This document shows, in pieces, positions 18,418 through 26,284 of a DNA stretch of 64,000 bases. Positions within the stretch are counted from its first letter, which is position 1, and each line of letters begins with the position of its first letter. This DNA comes from Streptomyces sp. NBC_01669 (lineage in GTDB: Bacteria; Actinomycetota; Actinomycetes; Streptomycetales; Streptomycetaceae). Where the stretch lies: assembly GCF_026339735.1 (NCBI RefSeq), contig NZ_JAPEQG010000001.1, positions 62,001-126,000 of the forward strand, in the 5' to 3' direction. The position numbers and the translations under genes are program-made. A model generated the notes under the pieces. The model was not told the DNA's origin and searched no databases. It worked only from the letters and a program-made list of their open reading frames with translations.

Positions 18418-19120
18418 CCCCCCGCGTAGCACGTGGGACGGACGCGGAAGGATCCGCATCACAAGTGACGACCGCGTCCGGCCCCGCTCGACGAAGCCGG
18501 GTGACTCCCCCGCTCGTGAACATCGGCTACTCGCGTGAGCGTGCGACTCCCAATCTCATGTCGAAACGACGTCGCTACTCCCGTACATAGCCACTCGCTC
18601 TGCCGCCCGGACAGGGTTGACCATCACGTGCCGCCAGCACCCTCACTCCCTGACGCCATGCTCGGCAGTGGAAGCCGCCCCCGTGACCGTCCAGATTGCC
18701 ATGCCCCACAGACAGAGCGCAGAGACGAGACCCACTACGAGGCGAACGGACTTGTCCGGGCCGATCGTGAGCCACACGGCCATGCTCGGACCGCAATCAA
18801 CAGCGCCGCCGACACCCGCAGCCGGGGCTGCCCGAACACCGCTGCGAGCGGGAGGAAGTGGCGACGAGCTTTCAGCGGTCGAAGGACTCACCCGGCTCAG
18901 ATCATCCCGAAGCTCAGCAACCTCTGATCCACAGGTATTGACGATTGCTCGGCATCTGCATACGGGGTCTTCCAAACTGAGGCTCTGGGTGGCTGGGGCC
19001 GGATGGTCCTTCCGCGGCCGGCGTCGCTGAGTCATCGAGAACACGCCGCCCAGCGAATGAGCGCGAGCAGTGGTCTTGCAGTGGGGTCTGTACAGAAGGT
19101 GTGTGAGGACGCGGGCGCCG
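18418..19120. other. 703-bp stretch without a convincing gene
   Basis: A minus-strand frame at 18643-19044 could encode a 133-residue protein with one hydrophobic segment (VVGLVSALCLWGMAIWTV), but its codon use is poor and it has no recognisable homology, so I leave it unannotated. No strong repeat or terminator was seen apart from the hairpin just after 18417. Confidence 0.35.
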
Positions 19121-19690
19121 TCAGGTGCGTCGGATGACCAGCACGGCCACGTCGTCGAGGTGGTCCACCGCGGCTGCGGCGTCGAGGATGCGGTCGGCGG
19201 TCTCCTCGGCGTTCAGTCCCCCGTGGAGGGCCACGCCGGCCAGCGTTCCGGCTCGCTCCAGTCCGGCTTCCAACGTGAGGCCCGGTCCTTCGACCACGCC
19301 GTCGGTGACCATGACCAGCGCACTGCCCTCGTCCAGGGCGAAGGTCTCCTCGCGGTACTCGGTGCCGGGCACGACTCCCAGGACCGGCCCGCCAGGCAGC
19401 TCGCGGATGCTGTGGCTGCCGTCCCCGCGCGCGCACAGCACCGGCACATGGCCCGCGCTGGTGCCGGTGACCCGTCCGTCGTGCGGATCAATATGCAGGA
19501 CGGTGCAGCTGGCGAATCGCGCGGGGTCCATCGTGACGAGCAGCTCGTTGGTGCGCGTCAGCACGGTTGCGGGATCCGGTTCCTGGGCGGCGATCGCGCG
19601 CATGGACAAGCGCACCTGTCCCATGAAGGCAGCGGCGTCCACATCGTGCCCCTGAACGTCGCCGATCTCCCGCCGAGCCGCGCGGTCTGG
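19121..19690 (-). pseudogene. PP2C phosphatase, C-terminal half only
   Basis: The catalytic domain is open from about 19690, where it meets the Rhs frame, to 19121. Seen: EIGDVQGHDVDAAAFMGQVR, SAGHVPVLCARGDG, ALVMVTDGVVEGP and LDDVAVLVIRR. The first PP2C motif and any sensor domain are missing, so it is a truncated RsbU-like phosphatase. The breakpoint at about 19684-19690 is shared with the truncated Rhs gene, showing one recombination event made both ends. Confidence 0.65.
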
Positions 19691-21159
19691 CCACGAAGAC
19701 GACCGACTCCGTCGCCGGCGTCTTCCAGGCCACCTACGACGCCGACGGCCAGGTCAAGACCGAGAAGCTGCCCGGCGGCTACACCCTCACCGTCACCAAG
19801 GAGACCACCGGCAGCACGCTGCAGCGGACCTACACCCGCGACAGCGACGGCACGGTCGTCTACTCCGACACGGTCACCGAGTCCATCCACGGCCAGGTCA
19901 CCTCGCACGACGGCTGGTCCGACCAGACCTACGGATACGACGCGATCGGCCGCCTGGTCACCGTTAAGGACACCGCGGACACCGTTTGCGAGCGTCGCAA
20001 CTACACCTTCGACGTGCGCACCAACCGCAAGTCCCGCACCAACACGGCAGCGGCCCCTGGCCTCGACTGCACCGCCACGGGAGGCACCACCACCAGCCAC
20101 ACCTACGACAGCGCCGACCGGCTCGTCGACACCGGCTACACCTACGACGCGCTCGGCCGCACCACGGCCCTGCCCGGTAGCACCATCGGCTACTACGCCA
20201 ACGACCTGGCGTACCAGCAGGTCTCCGGCGGGAAGCGCCAGACCTGGCAGCTCGACGCCGACCTGCGCTTCCGCTCCTGGAAGGTCGAGACCGGCAGCGG
20301 CAGCACCTGGACCCAGACGGAGTCCAAGCTCAACCACTACGCGAGCGACGGTGACAGCCCCCGCTGGATCGTCGAGGACACCGCCGCCGGCGTCCTCACC
20401 CGCAATGTCGCCTCGGCGAGCGGCGACCTCGCCGCGACCACCAGCAAGACCGGCGACACCGTCCTGCACCTCACCACCATCCACGGCGACGTCGCCCTCC
20501 AGCTCCCGCTGGACACCAGCAAGGCGCCGGTCGCCCTGGACAGCGACGAGTACGGCAACCCCCGTGCAGGCCAGGCAGCCACCCGCTACAACTGGCTCGG
20601 TGCCAAGCAGCGCTCCACCGAGACCCTCACCGGCCTCACCCTCATGGGCGCCCGCCTCTACAACCCGAACACCGGACGCTTCCTCTCCATCGACCCGGTA
20701 TACGGCGGCGGAGACAACCGGTACGGCTACCCCGGCGACCCCGTCAACCAGTTCGACCTCGACGGCAAGAGCTGGTGGAGCAAGGTAAAGCGAGCCGCCA
20801 AGAAGGTCGGACGTGTCGCCTGGAAGTACAAGTGGGACATCGCCCTCACCGCCGCCGGATTCATCCCCGGCGTCGGCGCCGTCGCATGGGGAGTACGCGC
20901 CTACCGCGCCTACCGCGTGGTGCGGGCGGCACGCACGGCACGCCACGCCGCACGGGCCTACCGCGGCGCACGCCATGCAGCACGCGGCAACAGCTACCGC
21001 AGGGCGGCGGGCTGCGCGATCGGCTGGGGTGGTGGCGGTGCCATGTTCGGTCTGTGGCACAAGCCGTCCAACTCCAACTACCAGCGAGGTCTGTCCGTAT
21101 TCAGCGCCGGCATAGGCGTGGGGCTCTACGCTCGGCACGGCCGGTGCGGACCTAGGTAA
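19684..21159 (+). CDS. Rhs/YD-repeat polymorphic toxin, 5' truncated
   Basis: A continuous frame of about 490 residues without a proper start. YD repeats (ATYDADGQVKTEKLPGGYTL; TYGYDAIGRLVTV; YTYDALGRTTALPG) lead to the Rhs core hallmark GARLYNPNTGRFLSIDPVYGG and RYGYPGDPVNQFDLDGK. A C-terminal domain of about 130 residues follows. It is basic, with a hydrophobic stretch (IALTAAGFIPGVGAVAWGV), an Arg/Ala-rich helix and a glycine-rich end (IGWGGGGAMFGLWHK). In Rhs systems this variable tip is the toxin. The N-terminus was lost by fusion to a PP2C gene at about 19684, so delivery is doubtful. A four-TM protein gene follows. Confidence 0.78.
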   Translation, partial: GLATKTTDSVAGVFQATYDADGQVKTEKLPGGYTLTVTKETTGSTLQRTYTRDSDGTVVYSDTVTESIHGQVTSHDGWSDQTYGYDAIGRLVTVKDTADTVCERRNYTFDVRTNRKSRTNTAAAPGLDCTATGGTTTSHTYDSADRLVDTGYTYDALGRTTALPGSTIGYYANDLAYQQVSGGKRQTWQLDADLRFRSWKVETGSGSTWTQTESKLNHYASDGDSPRWIVEDTAAGVLTRNVASASGDLAATTSKTGDTVLHLTTIHGDVALQLPLDTSKAPVALDSDEYGNPRAGQAATRYNWLGAKQRSTETLTGLTLMGARLYNPNTGRFLSIDPVYGGGDNRYGYPGDPVNQFDLDGKSWWSKVKRAAKKVGRVAWKYKWDIALTAAGFIPGVGAVAWGVRAYRAYRVVRAARTARHAARAYRGARHAARGNSYRRAAGCAIGWGGGGAMFGLWHKPSNSNYQRGLSVFSAGIGVGLYARHGRCGPR

Positions 21160-21179
21160 CTCCGCCCCTCCCAGGAAAC

Positions 21180-21210
21180 TGTGGGCGCCGTCAGCCCGAC
21201 GGCGCCCACA
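21180..21210 (+). terminator. Strong hairpin between Rhs toxin and downstream gene
   Basis: A perfect 13-bp inverted repeat (TGTGGGCGCCGTC, loop AGCCC, then its complement) starts 21 bp after the Rhs stop. No T-run follows, so it could be an intrinsic terminator of the Streptomyces type, a partial attenuator or an mRNA-processing structure. It lies 38 bp before the next start codon. Confidence 0.6.
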
Positions 21211-21248
21211 GGGCCCAACTCTTCCCCACCCACGAGAGGTCCATACCG

Positions 21249-21755
21249 ATGCCCAAGGGGCCCCGCTGCAGGACAGCCAATCGTCTGGCTGTCTCGGCCA
21301 CTGTTCTCTGGATCCTGTACGCCCTGACTGCAGGCAGAGCCGTCGCGACGGGAACGAACAGCTTGGCTGGACTCCTCGGCGAAATCCCGCTCCTGGGCTG
21401 GATTCTCACCCTCACCTACGCACTGTTCGTACCCTTCGCCACACGCCGTGGTGGCTTCACCTTGATCCGCGAGGGAGAAGACATCCGGCCAAGCGGCTGG
21501 GTCTCAAGGGCACTGTCGCTGGTGATCATTCTTGCCACTCAGCTGGCGGTCGTCCTCCTCACCGGAGTACTGCTGGGAGAGCGAACCTGGAATGAGCGCC
21601 TCTCTTCCTTTGCCGACTTCCTTTCCTCGCCTCTCTTCATCATTCCGGCGGCGGCGACATTGGTGTACTGCGTCTTCTCGCCTCTCGTGTGGCCGTCAAC
21701 ATATGCGCTTCGCATTAACAGGGGGCAAAGCAAGAGGACTCGGTCACACAGTTAG
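21249..21755 (+). CDS. Four-TM membrane protein, candidate Rhs immunity protein
   Basis: 168 residues with four predicted TM helices: AVSATVLWILYALTAG, IPLLGWILTLTYALFVPFA, LSLVIILATQLAVVLLTGVL and PLFIIPAAATLVYCVFSPLV. A GAGAGG Shine-Dalgarno precedes the ATG. Its position 89 bp after the Rhs C-terminus, same strand, is the standard place for a cognate immunity gene, and a membrane immunity protein would fit a toxin that acts on membranes. Codon use is less G/C biased than in the Rhs core, as often seen for swapped toxin-immunity tips. No named family. Confidence 0.6.
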   Translation: MPKGPRCRTANRLAVSATVLWILYALTAGRAVATGTNSLAGLLGEIPLLGWILTLTYALFVPFATRRGGFTLIREGEDIRPSGWVSRALSLVIILATQLAVVLLTGVLLGERTWNERLSSFADFLSSPLFIIPAAATLVYCVFSPLVWPSTYALRINRGQSKRTRSHS

Positions 21756-22966
21756 CCGGCACACGCAGCACCGTCTCCTGCACCATGGCCACGGCTTCCG
21801 GAATCGGCACCTGACGCTTCGCGCGCGGACGGCGCGAGGGGGAGGCATGGACTGTTGGACGATCGACAGAGGCTCTCGATGCGCGAAGCGCGTTGTCGAC
21901 GTGGCACGCGCTGTCCGGCGCCTTGAGGTTCCTGAGTGTCAATCCCCCCGTTTCGTGGAGACCTTACTGTGCAGCCAGTGCGCAACCCGCCAGGCAATCC
22001 GGACGACAACCAGATTGTCAATCCCCTTGGATCGTGGAGTCCTTCCCATGCAGCCAACCCCACGGTGAGGCCGGCCCAGTACTCGCGTTCGCAGTCGATC
22101 GGAATCTTGAAGTCGCACACGCTGTGTAGTCGGAGGGTGTTGTAGAAGCCGGTGATCCAGGTGGCGATTCTGATCCTGGCCTCGGCGCGGGTGCGGAACG
22201 TGTGCCGGTGGACGTACTCGACCTTGAGGACGCTGTTGAACGCCTCGCTGACGGCGCTGTCGAAGCACGGCCCCGCTCGCCCCATAGACCTCGTGATTCC
22301 CAGCCTGCGGCAGGCGCGGGTGAACTTTCGCGAGCCGTACTCCGACCCGCGATCCGAATGGAAGATCACGCCGCGGACGTCGCCGCCTCGGGTGGCCGCG
22401 GCCATGTGCAGTGCCGCGATGACCAGGCCGGCGTCGTGACGCTCGCCCATCGCGTATCCGAGCAGGCGCCGGGAGAACAGGTCGATGACCGTGGCGAGGT
22501 AGAGCTTGCCCTCCTCGGTGACGATCTCCGTCATGCCGCCGCACCGGACGAGATCGGGCGCCTCGGCGGTGAAGTCCCGCTTCACGAAGTCCGGCGCGGC
22601 CGCCCGCTTCCCCGGCCGGGTCAGACCTCGCCGACGCCTCACCACCCTTGCCACCAGGCCGAGTTCGGCCATCAGCTTGGCGACGGTGTTCACCGAGACA
22701 CGCCAACCCCGTCGGATCAGCAGGACGAAGATCTTCGGAGATCCGTAGGTGCCACCGGACTCGCTGAAGATCTCCGTGATCTCGTCGGCCAGCCGCTGCC
22801 TGCGCAGCTCACGAGCGGTGGGCCGCCTCTCACGCCACTTGCAGAACCACGGCTCGCTCACGCCCAGGGCGCGGCACGAGACGGTGTGCGGGATGCCGTG
22901 CTCGGTCCTGTTGCCGCTGATCACCCCGGCCACAGCGGCCGGGTCCGCCACGGCTACTTCACCCAC
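21752..22966 (-). CDS. IS3-family transposase OrfB, first catalytic Asp missing
   Basis: The rve catalytic protein of the IS3 element. HTH_21-type region (EIFSESGGTYGSPKIFVLLI, then NTVAKLMAELGLVAR) followed by the integrase core. The D2 motif IFHSDRGSEYG and E motif AVSEAFNSVLKVEYVHR are intact. The D1 motif, normally CGDMTEI in close relatives, reads CGGMTEI: codon GGC at 22535-22537 instead of GAC. OrfB has no stop inside the element; it runs on past 22022 to 21752, adding about 90 foreign residues. It overlaps OrfA by 13 bp, the usual arrangement for programmed frameshifting. Confidence 0.8.
   Translation of the reverse strand: MGEVAVADPAAVAGVISGNRTEHGIPHTVSCRALGVSEPWFCKWRERRPTARELRRQRLADEITEIFSESGGTYGSPKIFVLLIRRGWRVSVNTVAKLMAELGLVARVVRRRRGLTRPGKRAAAPDFVKRDFTAEAPDLVRCGGMTEIVTEEGKLYLATVIDLFSRRLLGYAMGERHDAGLVIAALHMAAATRGGDVRGVIFHSDRGSEYGSRKFTRACRRLGITRSMGRAGPCFDSAVSEAFNSVLKVEYVHRHTFRTRAEARIRIATWITGFYNTLRLHSVCDFKIPIDCEREYWAGLTVGLAAWEGLHDPRGLTIWLSSGLPGGLRTGCTVRSPRNGGIDTQEPQGAGQRVPRRQRASRIESLCRSSNSPCLPLAPSAREASGADSGSRGHGAGDGAACAG
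21943..21963. repeat. Extra IS3-like end outside the intact element
   Basis: Preceded by GTCAA, this 21-bp segment (TCCCC...CGTGGAG.CC) matches the left inverted repeat of the IS at 22022-22042 at about 16 of 21 positions and in the same orientation, 79 bp away. It may be the solo end of an earlier related element. Confidence 0.4.
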
Positions 22967-23290
22967 AGGACCATGCAGCGTTTGAGGACATCACGCTCCA
23001 TCCCCAGTTCCTTGTTCTCCCTCTTCGACGCCGCGTTCTCCGCCGTCAGCCGCGCGATCAACGCGTCCCTGTCCTCGACGGTCGCCCTCCCGGCCCGCTT
23101 CGCCCGCGAGACCCAGCTCGCCAGCGTCGTCTCATTTATCCCCAGGTCCTCCGCGACCTCGGGGACCGACTTCCCGGTCTCCGTCACGATGCGTACCGCC
23201 CCCTCACGAAACTCCGCCGTGAACACTCGACGCTTCTCCGCCATGACAACCAACACCCCCTGCTGTCACGGACTCCACGCTACGAGGGGA
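22022..23290 (-). mobile_element. IS3-family insertion sequence
   Basis: Ends at 22022-22042 and 23270-23290 form 21-bp imperfect inverted repeats (18 of 21 match; core CGTGGAGTCC). The 1269-bp element encodes overlapping OrfA and OrfB on the minus strand. No target duplication was found. OrfB reads through the left end into flanking DNA, and a catalytic residue is changed, so the copy may be immobile. Confidence 0.8.
22954..23244 (-). CDS. IS3-family transposase OrfA
   Basis: 96 residues from the ATG at 23244 (an earlier start at 23256 adds four). HTH of the Tnp_1/IS3 type: RRVFTAEFREGAVRIVTETG, then SVPEVAEDLGINETTLASWV. A C-terminal heptad-like coiled coil (LIARLTAENAASKRENKELG) mediates multimers in this family. 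Its 3' end overlaps OrfB. Confidence 0.85.
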   Translation of the reverse strand: MAEKRRVFTAEFREGAVRIVTETGKSVPEVAEDLGINETTLASWVSRAKRAGRATVEDRDALIARLTAENAASKRENKELGMERDVLKRCMVLWVK

Positions 23291-23324
23291 ACCTCACGGT
23301 CGGCACCGCCGTGATCGAGGACGC

Positions 23325-24197
23325 CTACTGGCGTGCCAGCCCGTGGCGGTCGGCCCAGGCGTTGATCGCCGCGGCCAGCTCCTCGGGGCGGTCCTCCGGG
23401 GAGTGGTGGCCGGCCAGGCCGTGGGGGGAGACCTCCAGGCCCGCGATGTTCTCCTCGCACCAGGCCACGGTCCCCTGGTCGGTCATCGCGCCCGGTCCCG
23501 GCTCGAACGCGGCGAGCAGTTTGGGGACTTCGGGGCTGGCGGCCAGCCAGGCGTCGTACTGCTCGATGCGGGCCACGACGTCGGCGGGCTCGGCGTCCAG
23601 CGGCATCATGCGCGTCCATGCCAGTACCGGGCGGCGGCTGTGCGGGGTCGGGAAGGGGCGGCGATAGACCTCCAGGTCGGCAGGGTCGAGCGGGGTGGCG
23701 AGTGTGTCCGGGAGCCCCTCGATGAACAACGACTTCTCAAGGATCATCTCCTCGCCCACCCCGGGGGTGCGTAGAAGGGTGAACAACTTCCGCCCGGCTA
23801 CCGGAAATTCGTCGTCGACCAGCGGCTTGATGATGGTCTCGGTGAAGGCGAGGCCGCGGACGGTGCCCGGAAGGCGGGCGGCGCGGTCGAAGGCGAGCGC
23901 GCCGCCCCAGTCGTGGCCGACGAGGACGGCCTCGGTAAGGCCGAGGGCGTCGAACCACGCGTCGAGGTAGCGGGCGTGGTCGTCGAAGGAGTAGGCGAGG
24001 TCGGGCTTGCCGGAGTCGCCCATGCCGATGAGGTCGGGGGCCAGAAGGCGGCGGCCGGGCGCGGCCACCCCCGGCAGGACGTTCCGCCACAGGTGGGAGG
24101 AGGTGGGGTTGCCGTGGAGGAAGACGAAGGGCAGCCCGTCGGGGTCGCCGGACTCGCGGTAGTAGAGGGCGGAGTCGAGGACGGGGAGGGTGGGCAT
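23325..24197 (-). CDS. dhaA: Haloalkane dehalogenase (DhaA-like, HLD-II type)
   Basis: 290-residue alpha/beta hydrolase predicted to convert haloalkanes to alcohols, halide and a proton. Visible: HGNPTSSHLWR (oxyanion/halide Asn at 30), nucleophile Asp96 in LVGHDWGG with Trp97 as second halide-binding residue, acid Glu120 in AFTETIIKP, and catalytic His264 in LAGHHSPEDRP. The Asp-His-Glu set is that of HLD subfamily II. It starts about 30 bp after the PPOX gene in a minus-strand operon with the Rossmann protein at 24631-25323, opposite a TetR gene. Natural substrate unknown. Confidence 0.85.
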   Translation of the reverse strand: MPTLPVLDSALYYRESGDPDGLPFVFLHGNPTSSHLWRNVLPGVAAPGRRLLAPDLIGMGDSGKPDLAYSFDDHARYLDAWFDALGLTEAVLVGHDWGGALAFDRAARLPGTVRGLAFTETIIKPLVDDEFPVAGRKLFTLLRTPGVGEEMILEKSLFIEGLPDTLATPLDPADLEVYRRPFPTPHSRRPVLAWTRMMPLDAEPADVVARIEQYDAWLAASPEVPKLLAAFEPGPGAMTDQGTVAWCEENIAGLEVSPHGLAGHHSPEDRPEELAAAINAWADRHGLARQ

Positions 24198-24229
24198 GGC
24201 GGTGTCACTTCGCTTTCGATACGGGGGAT

Positions 24230-24634
24230 TCAGAGGTTGAGGCTCAGGACGCGGTCGACGGCGATCTCGACGACGACCAGGTCCAGCGGGGCGGGCGGGT
24301 CCGCGCGGTAGCGGACGGTGTAGCGGCGGACCGCCTCGGCCAGGCGCGCGGGGGCATCGGTGACGGCGGCCCGGCCTTCGAGTGTGATCCAGCGGAAGCC
24401 GTCCGCCTGACAGAGCGCGACACGGGCCGCCGGGCCGCCCGCCTCCACGTTCCGGGCCTTGCGGGCCCCCATCCGGGTGGTCACCCGGACCAGGCCGGTG
24501 GCCGCGTCGAAGGTGAAGCGGACGGGGGTGACGTGCGGGGTGCCGTCGGGGCGGAGGGTGGTGAGGGTGGCCGTGTGCGGGAGGGTGAGGAACGCTCGTG
24601 CGGCGACCGGGAGTTGGAAGGTCGGGCGGCTCAC
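24230..24634 (-). CDS. PPOX-class flavin/F420-dependent oxidoreductase
   Basis: 134 residues from a GTG at 24634, whose GTGA overlaps the stop of the upstream gene by four bases, implying translational coupling. Split-barrel features: AARAFLTLPHTATLTTLRPD, GTPHVTPVRFTFD, VRVTTRMGARKARNVEAGG, ARVALCQADGFRWITLEGRA and a C-terminal AVRRYTVRYR. Actinobacterial members of this size usually bind F420 or FMN. The gene sits between the dehalogenase and the NAD(P)-binding protein in one operon. Confidence 0.82.
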   Translation of the reverse strand: MSRPTFQLPVAARAFLTLPHTATLTTLRPDGTPHVTPVRFTFDAATGLVRVTTRMGARKARNVEAGGPAARVALCQADGFRWITLEGRAAVTDAPARLAEAVRRYTVRYRADPPAPLDLVVVEIAVDRVLSLNL

Positions 24635-25323
24635 TTCTTCTTCACGCCCTCGTCCCAGATCAGCTTGGCGATGTTCGGCTTCACAGCCGTGGTGATGACG
24701 CCCATGGCCGTACGGACATACCGCCGCTCCGCCAATTCGCGCAGCATGCTCGCGGCGAGGTCGGCACGGGCGGTGAAGACGCCGTCGGCGCTGGTCTCGG
24801 CGGTGTGGTAGTCCGTGACGACGGGGTGCTCGAAGAGGCCCGAGGGCCGGACGAAGGTCCAGTCGAGGCCCGTCTGACGGATCACGGCCTCCATGCGGCG
24901 CATGTCCTCGTGGAGGGTGCGGCCGAGACGTCGGTTCACCAGAGGGTCGAGCACATGATTGAAGAAGTGCGCGCCGGTAGGGCGCCAGTTCGGGTCGGCG
25001 ATGCTGGAGCTGACGGCGAGCAGCCGCTTGATGCCGTGGCGGGCCATGGCCCCGGTGATGACGGTGGCGCTCGCCGAGTACGTGGTGATGGTCTCCTTGC
25101 TGAAGCGCGCGCCCAGCGCGGAGAGCACGGCGTCCGTCCCGCCGATCGCGGCATCGACAGCCGCCGGGTCGGTGGCGTCGGCGACGGCCACGGCAAGGCC
25201 GGGCCGCGCGGGCAGGGAGCCGGGTCTGCGGGTCACGGCGACGACCTCGTGGCCGGCGGCCAAGGCCTGGTCGGTGAGGCGGCGGCCGGTCGGTCCGTTG
25301 GCACCGAAGACTGCGATACGCAT
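24631..25323 (-). CDS. NAD(P)-binding SDR-type protein (YwnB/NmrA-like)
   Basis: 230 residues. MRIAVFGANGPTGRRLTDQA is the dinucleotide-binding loop (GxxGxxG). VVAVTRRPG, VAVADATDPAAVDAAIGGTD and LAVSSSIAD follow the order of atypical SDRs, and GLDWTFVRPSGLFEHP is the typical second half. First gene of the minus-strand operon, 76 bp from the divergent TetR start. Likely a reductase or epimerase, or a redox sensor; substrate cannot be inferred. Confidence 0.82.
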   Translation of the reverse strand: MRIAVFGANGPTGRRLTDQALAAGHEVVAVTRRPGSLPARPGLAVAVADATDPAAVDAAIGGTDAVLSALGARFSKETITTYSASATVITGAMARHGIKRLLAVSSSIADPNWRPTGAHFFNHVLDPLVNRRLGRTLHEDMRRMEAVIRQTGLDWTFVRPSGLFEHPVVTDYHTAETSADGVFTARADLAASMLRELAERRYVRTAMGVITTAVKPNIAKLIWDEGVKKK

Positions 25324-25399
25324 GATGTCGGGTCATCCCTTCGTATGGTTCCCGGAACGCCCTTGACTGTGCTGCTCACCAAACGCAGGCTCAACGCTG
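25324..25399. promoter_or_regulatory. Divergent promoter region of dehalogenase operon and TetR
   Basis: 76 bp between two divergent starts. A short symmetric GGTTCCCGGAAC lies near the operon start and a TTGACT hexamer near 25363 could be a -35 element. Given the layout, the TetR at 25400 probably binds here. The operator itself is not certain. Confidence 0.4.
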
Positions 25400-26056
25400 A
25401 TGAATAACGCCGCCCCTGCCCCCACCCGCACCCGAGGCCGCCCCCGCGGCAACCCGCCGACCCGCGAGTCGATCGTCTCGGCGGCCCGTTCGCTGTTCCT
25501 GGAGCACGGCTACCGGAGCACCACCCTGCGCGCGGTGGCCGGGGCCGCCGGGGTCGACCCGGCGCTGATCGCGTACCACTTCGGCTCGAAGAAGGGCCTG
25601 TTCGCGGACGTGATGCAGTTCCAGTGCGCCAATGCGCTGGCGGTGGACGACGTCCTCGGCGGCGACCCGGCCACCCTCCCCGACCGCCTGATCGACGCGG
25701 TGACCGACCTGTGGGAGGACGCCGACTTCCAGCAGCTCACCGCCCAGGGCGACGAGGCCGCCGAGGTGATCCGCGAATACCTGGAACGCGAGCTGCTGGC
25801 CCGGCTTGTTGAATTTCTCGGCGGCCGGGACGCGACCGCCCGCGCCACGGCCGTGGTGACGATCCTCGGCGGCCTCATCTACACCCGCTACCTCAACCCC
25901 CTCCCCACCCCCGCCGCCCTCACTCCGTCCGAGATCCGTCACAGCCTCACCCCGGCGCTGCGCGCGGCACTGGCCCCGAGGCCGCGCGCGGCGGCGCCCA
26001 CCAGAGCCGACCGTCAGGGCTCGCCGGCCTCGGGCGGAGGCGCCGTTCGGCCCTGA
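25400..26056 (+). CDS. TetR family regulator of the dehalogenase operon
   Basis: 218 residues. The HTH at about 20-65 reads TRESIVSAARSLFLEHGYRS, then TTLRAVAGAAGVDPALIAYH with the signature YHFGSKKGLF. The C-terminal domain has LERELLARLVEFLGG and ILGGLIYTRYLNPLP, of the actinobacterial TetR_C_17 kind. A disordered Pro/Ala/Arg tail follows from about 195. Divergent from the SDR-PPOX-dehalogenase operon, it most likely represses it and itself in the absence of a ligand. Confidence 0.88.
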   Translation: MNNAAPAPTRTRGRPRGNPPTRESIVSAARSLFLEHGYRSTTLRAVAGAAGVDPALIAYHFGSKKGLFADVMQFQCANALAVDDVLGGDPATLPDRLIDAVTDLWEDADFQQLTAQGDEAAEVIREYLERELLARLVEFLGGRDATARATAVVTILGGLIYTRYLNPLPTPAALTPSEIRHSLTPALRAALAPRPRAAAPTRADRQGSPASGGGAVRP

Positions 26057-26284
26057 CCACCTCAGCGCCTCCAGTGCGGCGTAGCCCGAAGACCGGGGCA
26101 TCTTCCGGGAATCCCGGTGAACCCCAGCGGTGCCCGCGCCCGGTGTGCTGACCGGCCAGGATCAATCGCACCGGGATTTCCTGCACCTCAACCACTCACG
26201 CCCGGGGTGCGGGTGCCAGCATGACCGGCACCCGCCCCCGGGCGGCACCCCATCCGCACAATCCTGAACGCCGAATGGAGCAGC

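Noticed and set aside
18643-19044. 133-residue minus-strand frame with one hydrophobic helix
   Set aside because: Weak codon bias, no ribosome-binding site that stands out, no recognised family.
19070-20788. 572-residue plus-strand frame, Ser/Thr/Pro/Arg-rich, over the Rhs gene
   Set aside because: Out-of-frame reading of YD repeats; frame 1 contains the Rhs core motifs.
19558-21138. 526-residue minus-strand frame opposite Rhs
   Set aside because: Val/Gly-rich shadow with no motif.
24230-25336. Single 368-residue fusion protein spanning the PPOX and SDR region
   Set aside because: Its first two thirds are Arg/Pro-rich antisense-like text in the wrong frame; two proper genes with a GTGA overlap explain the region.
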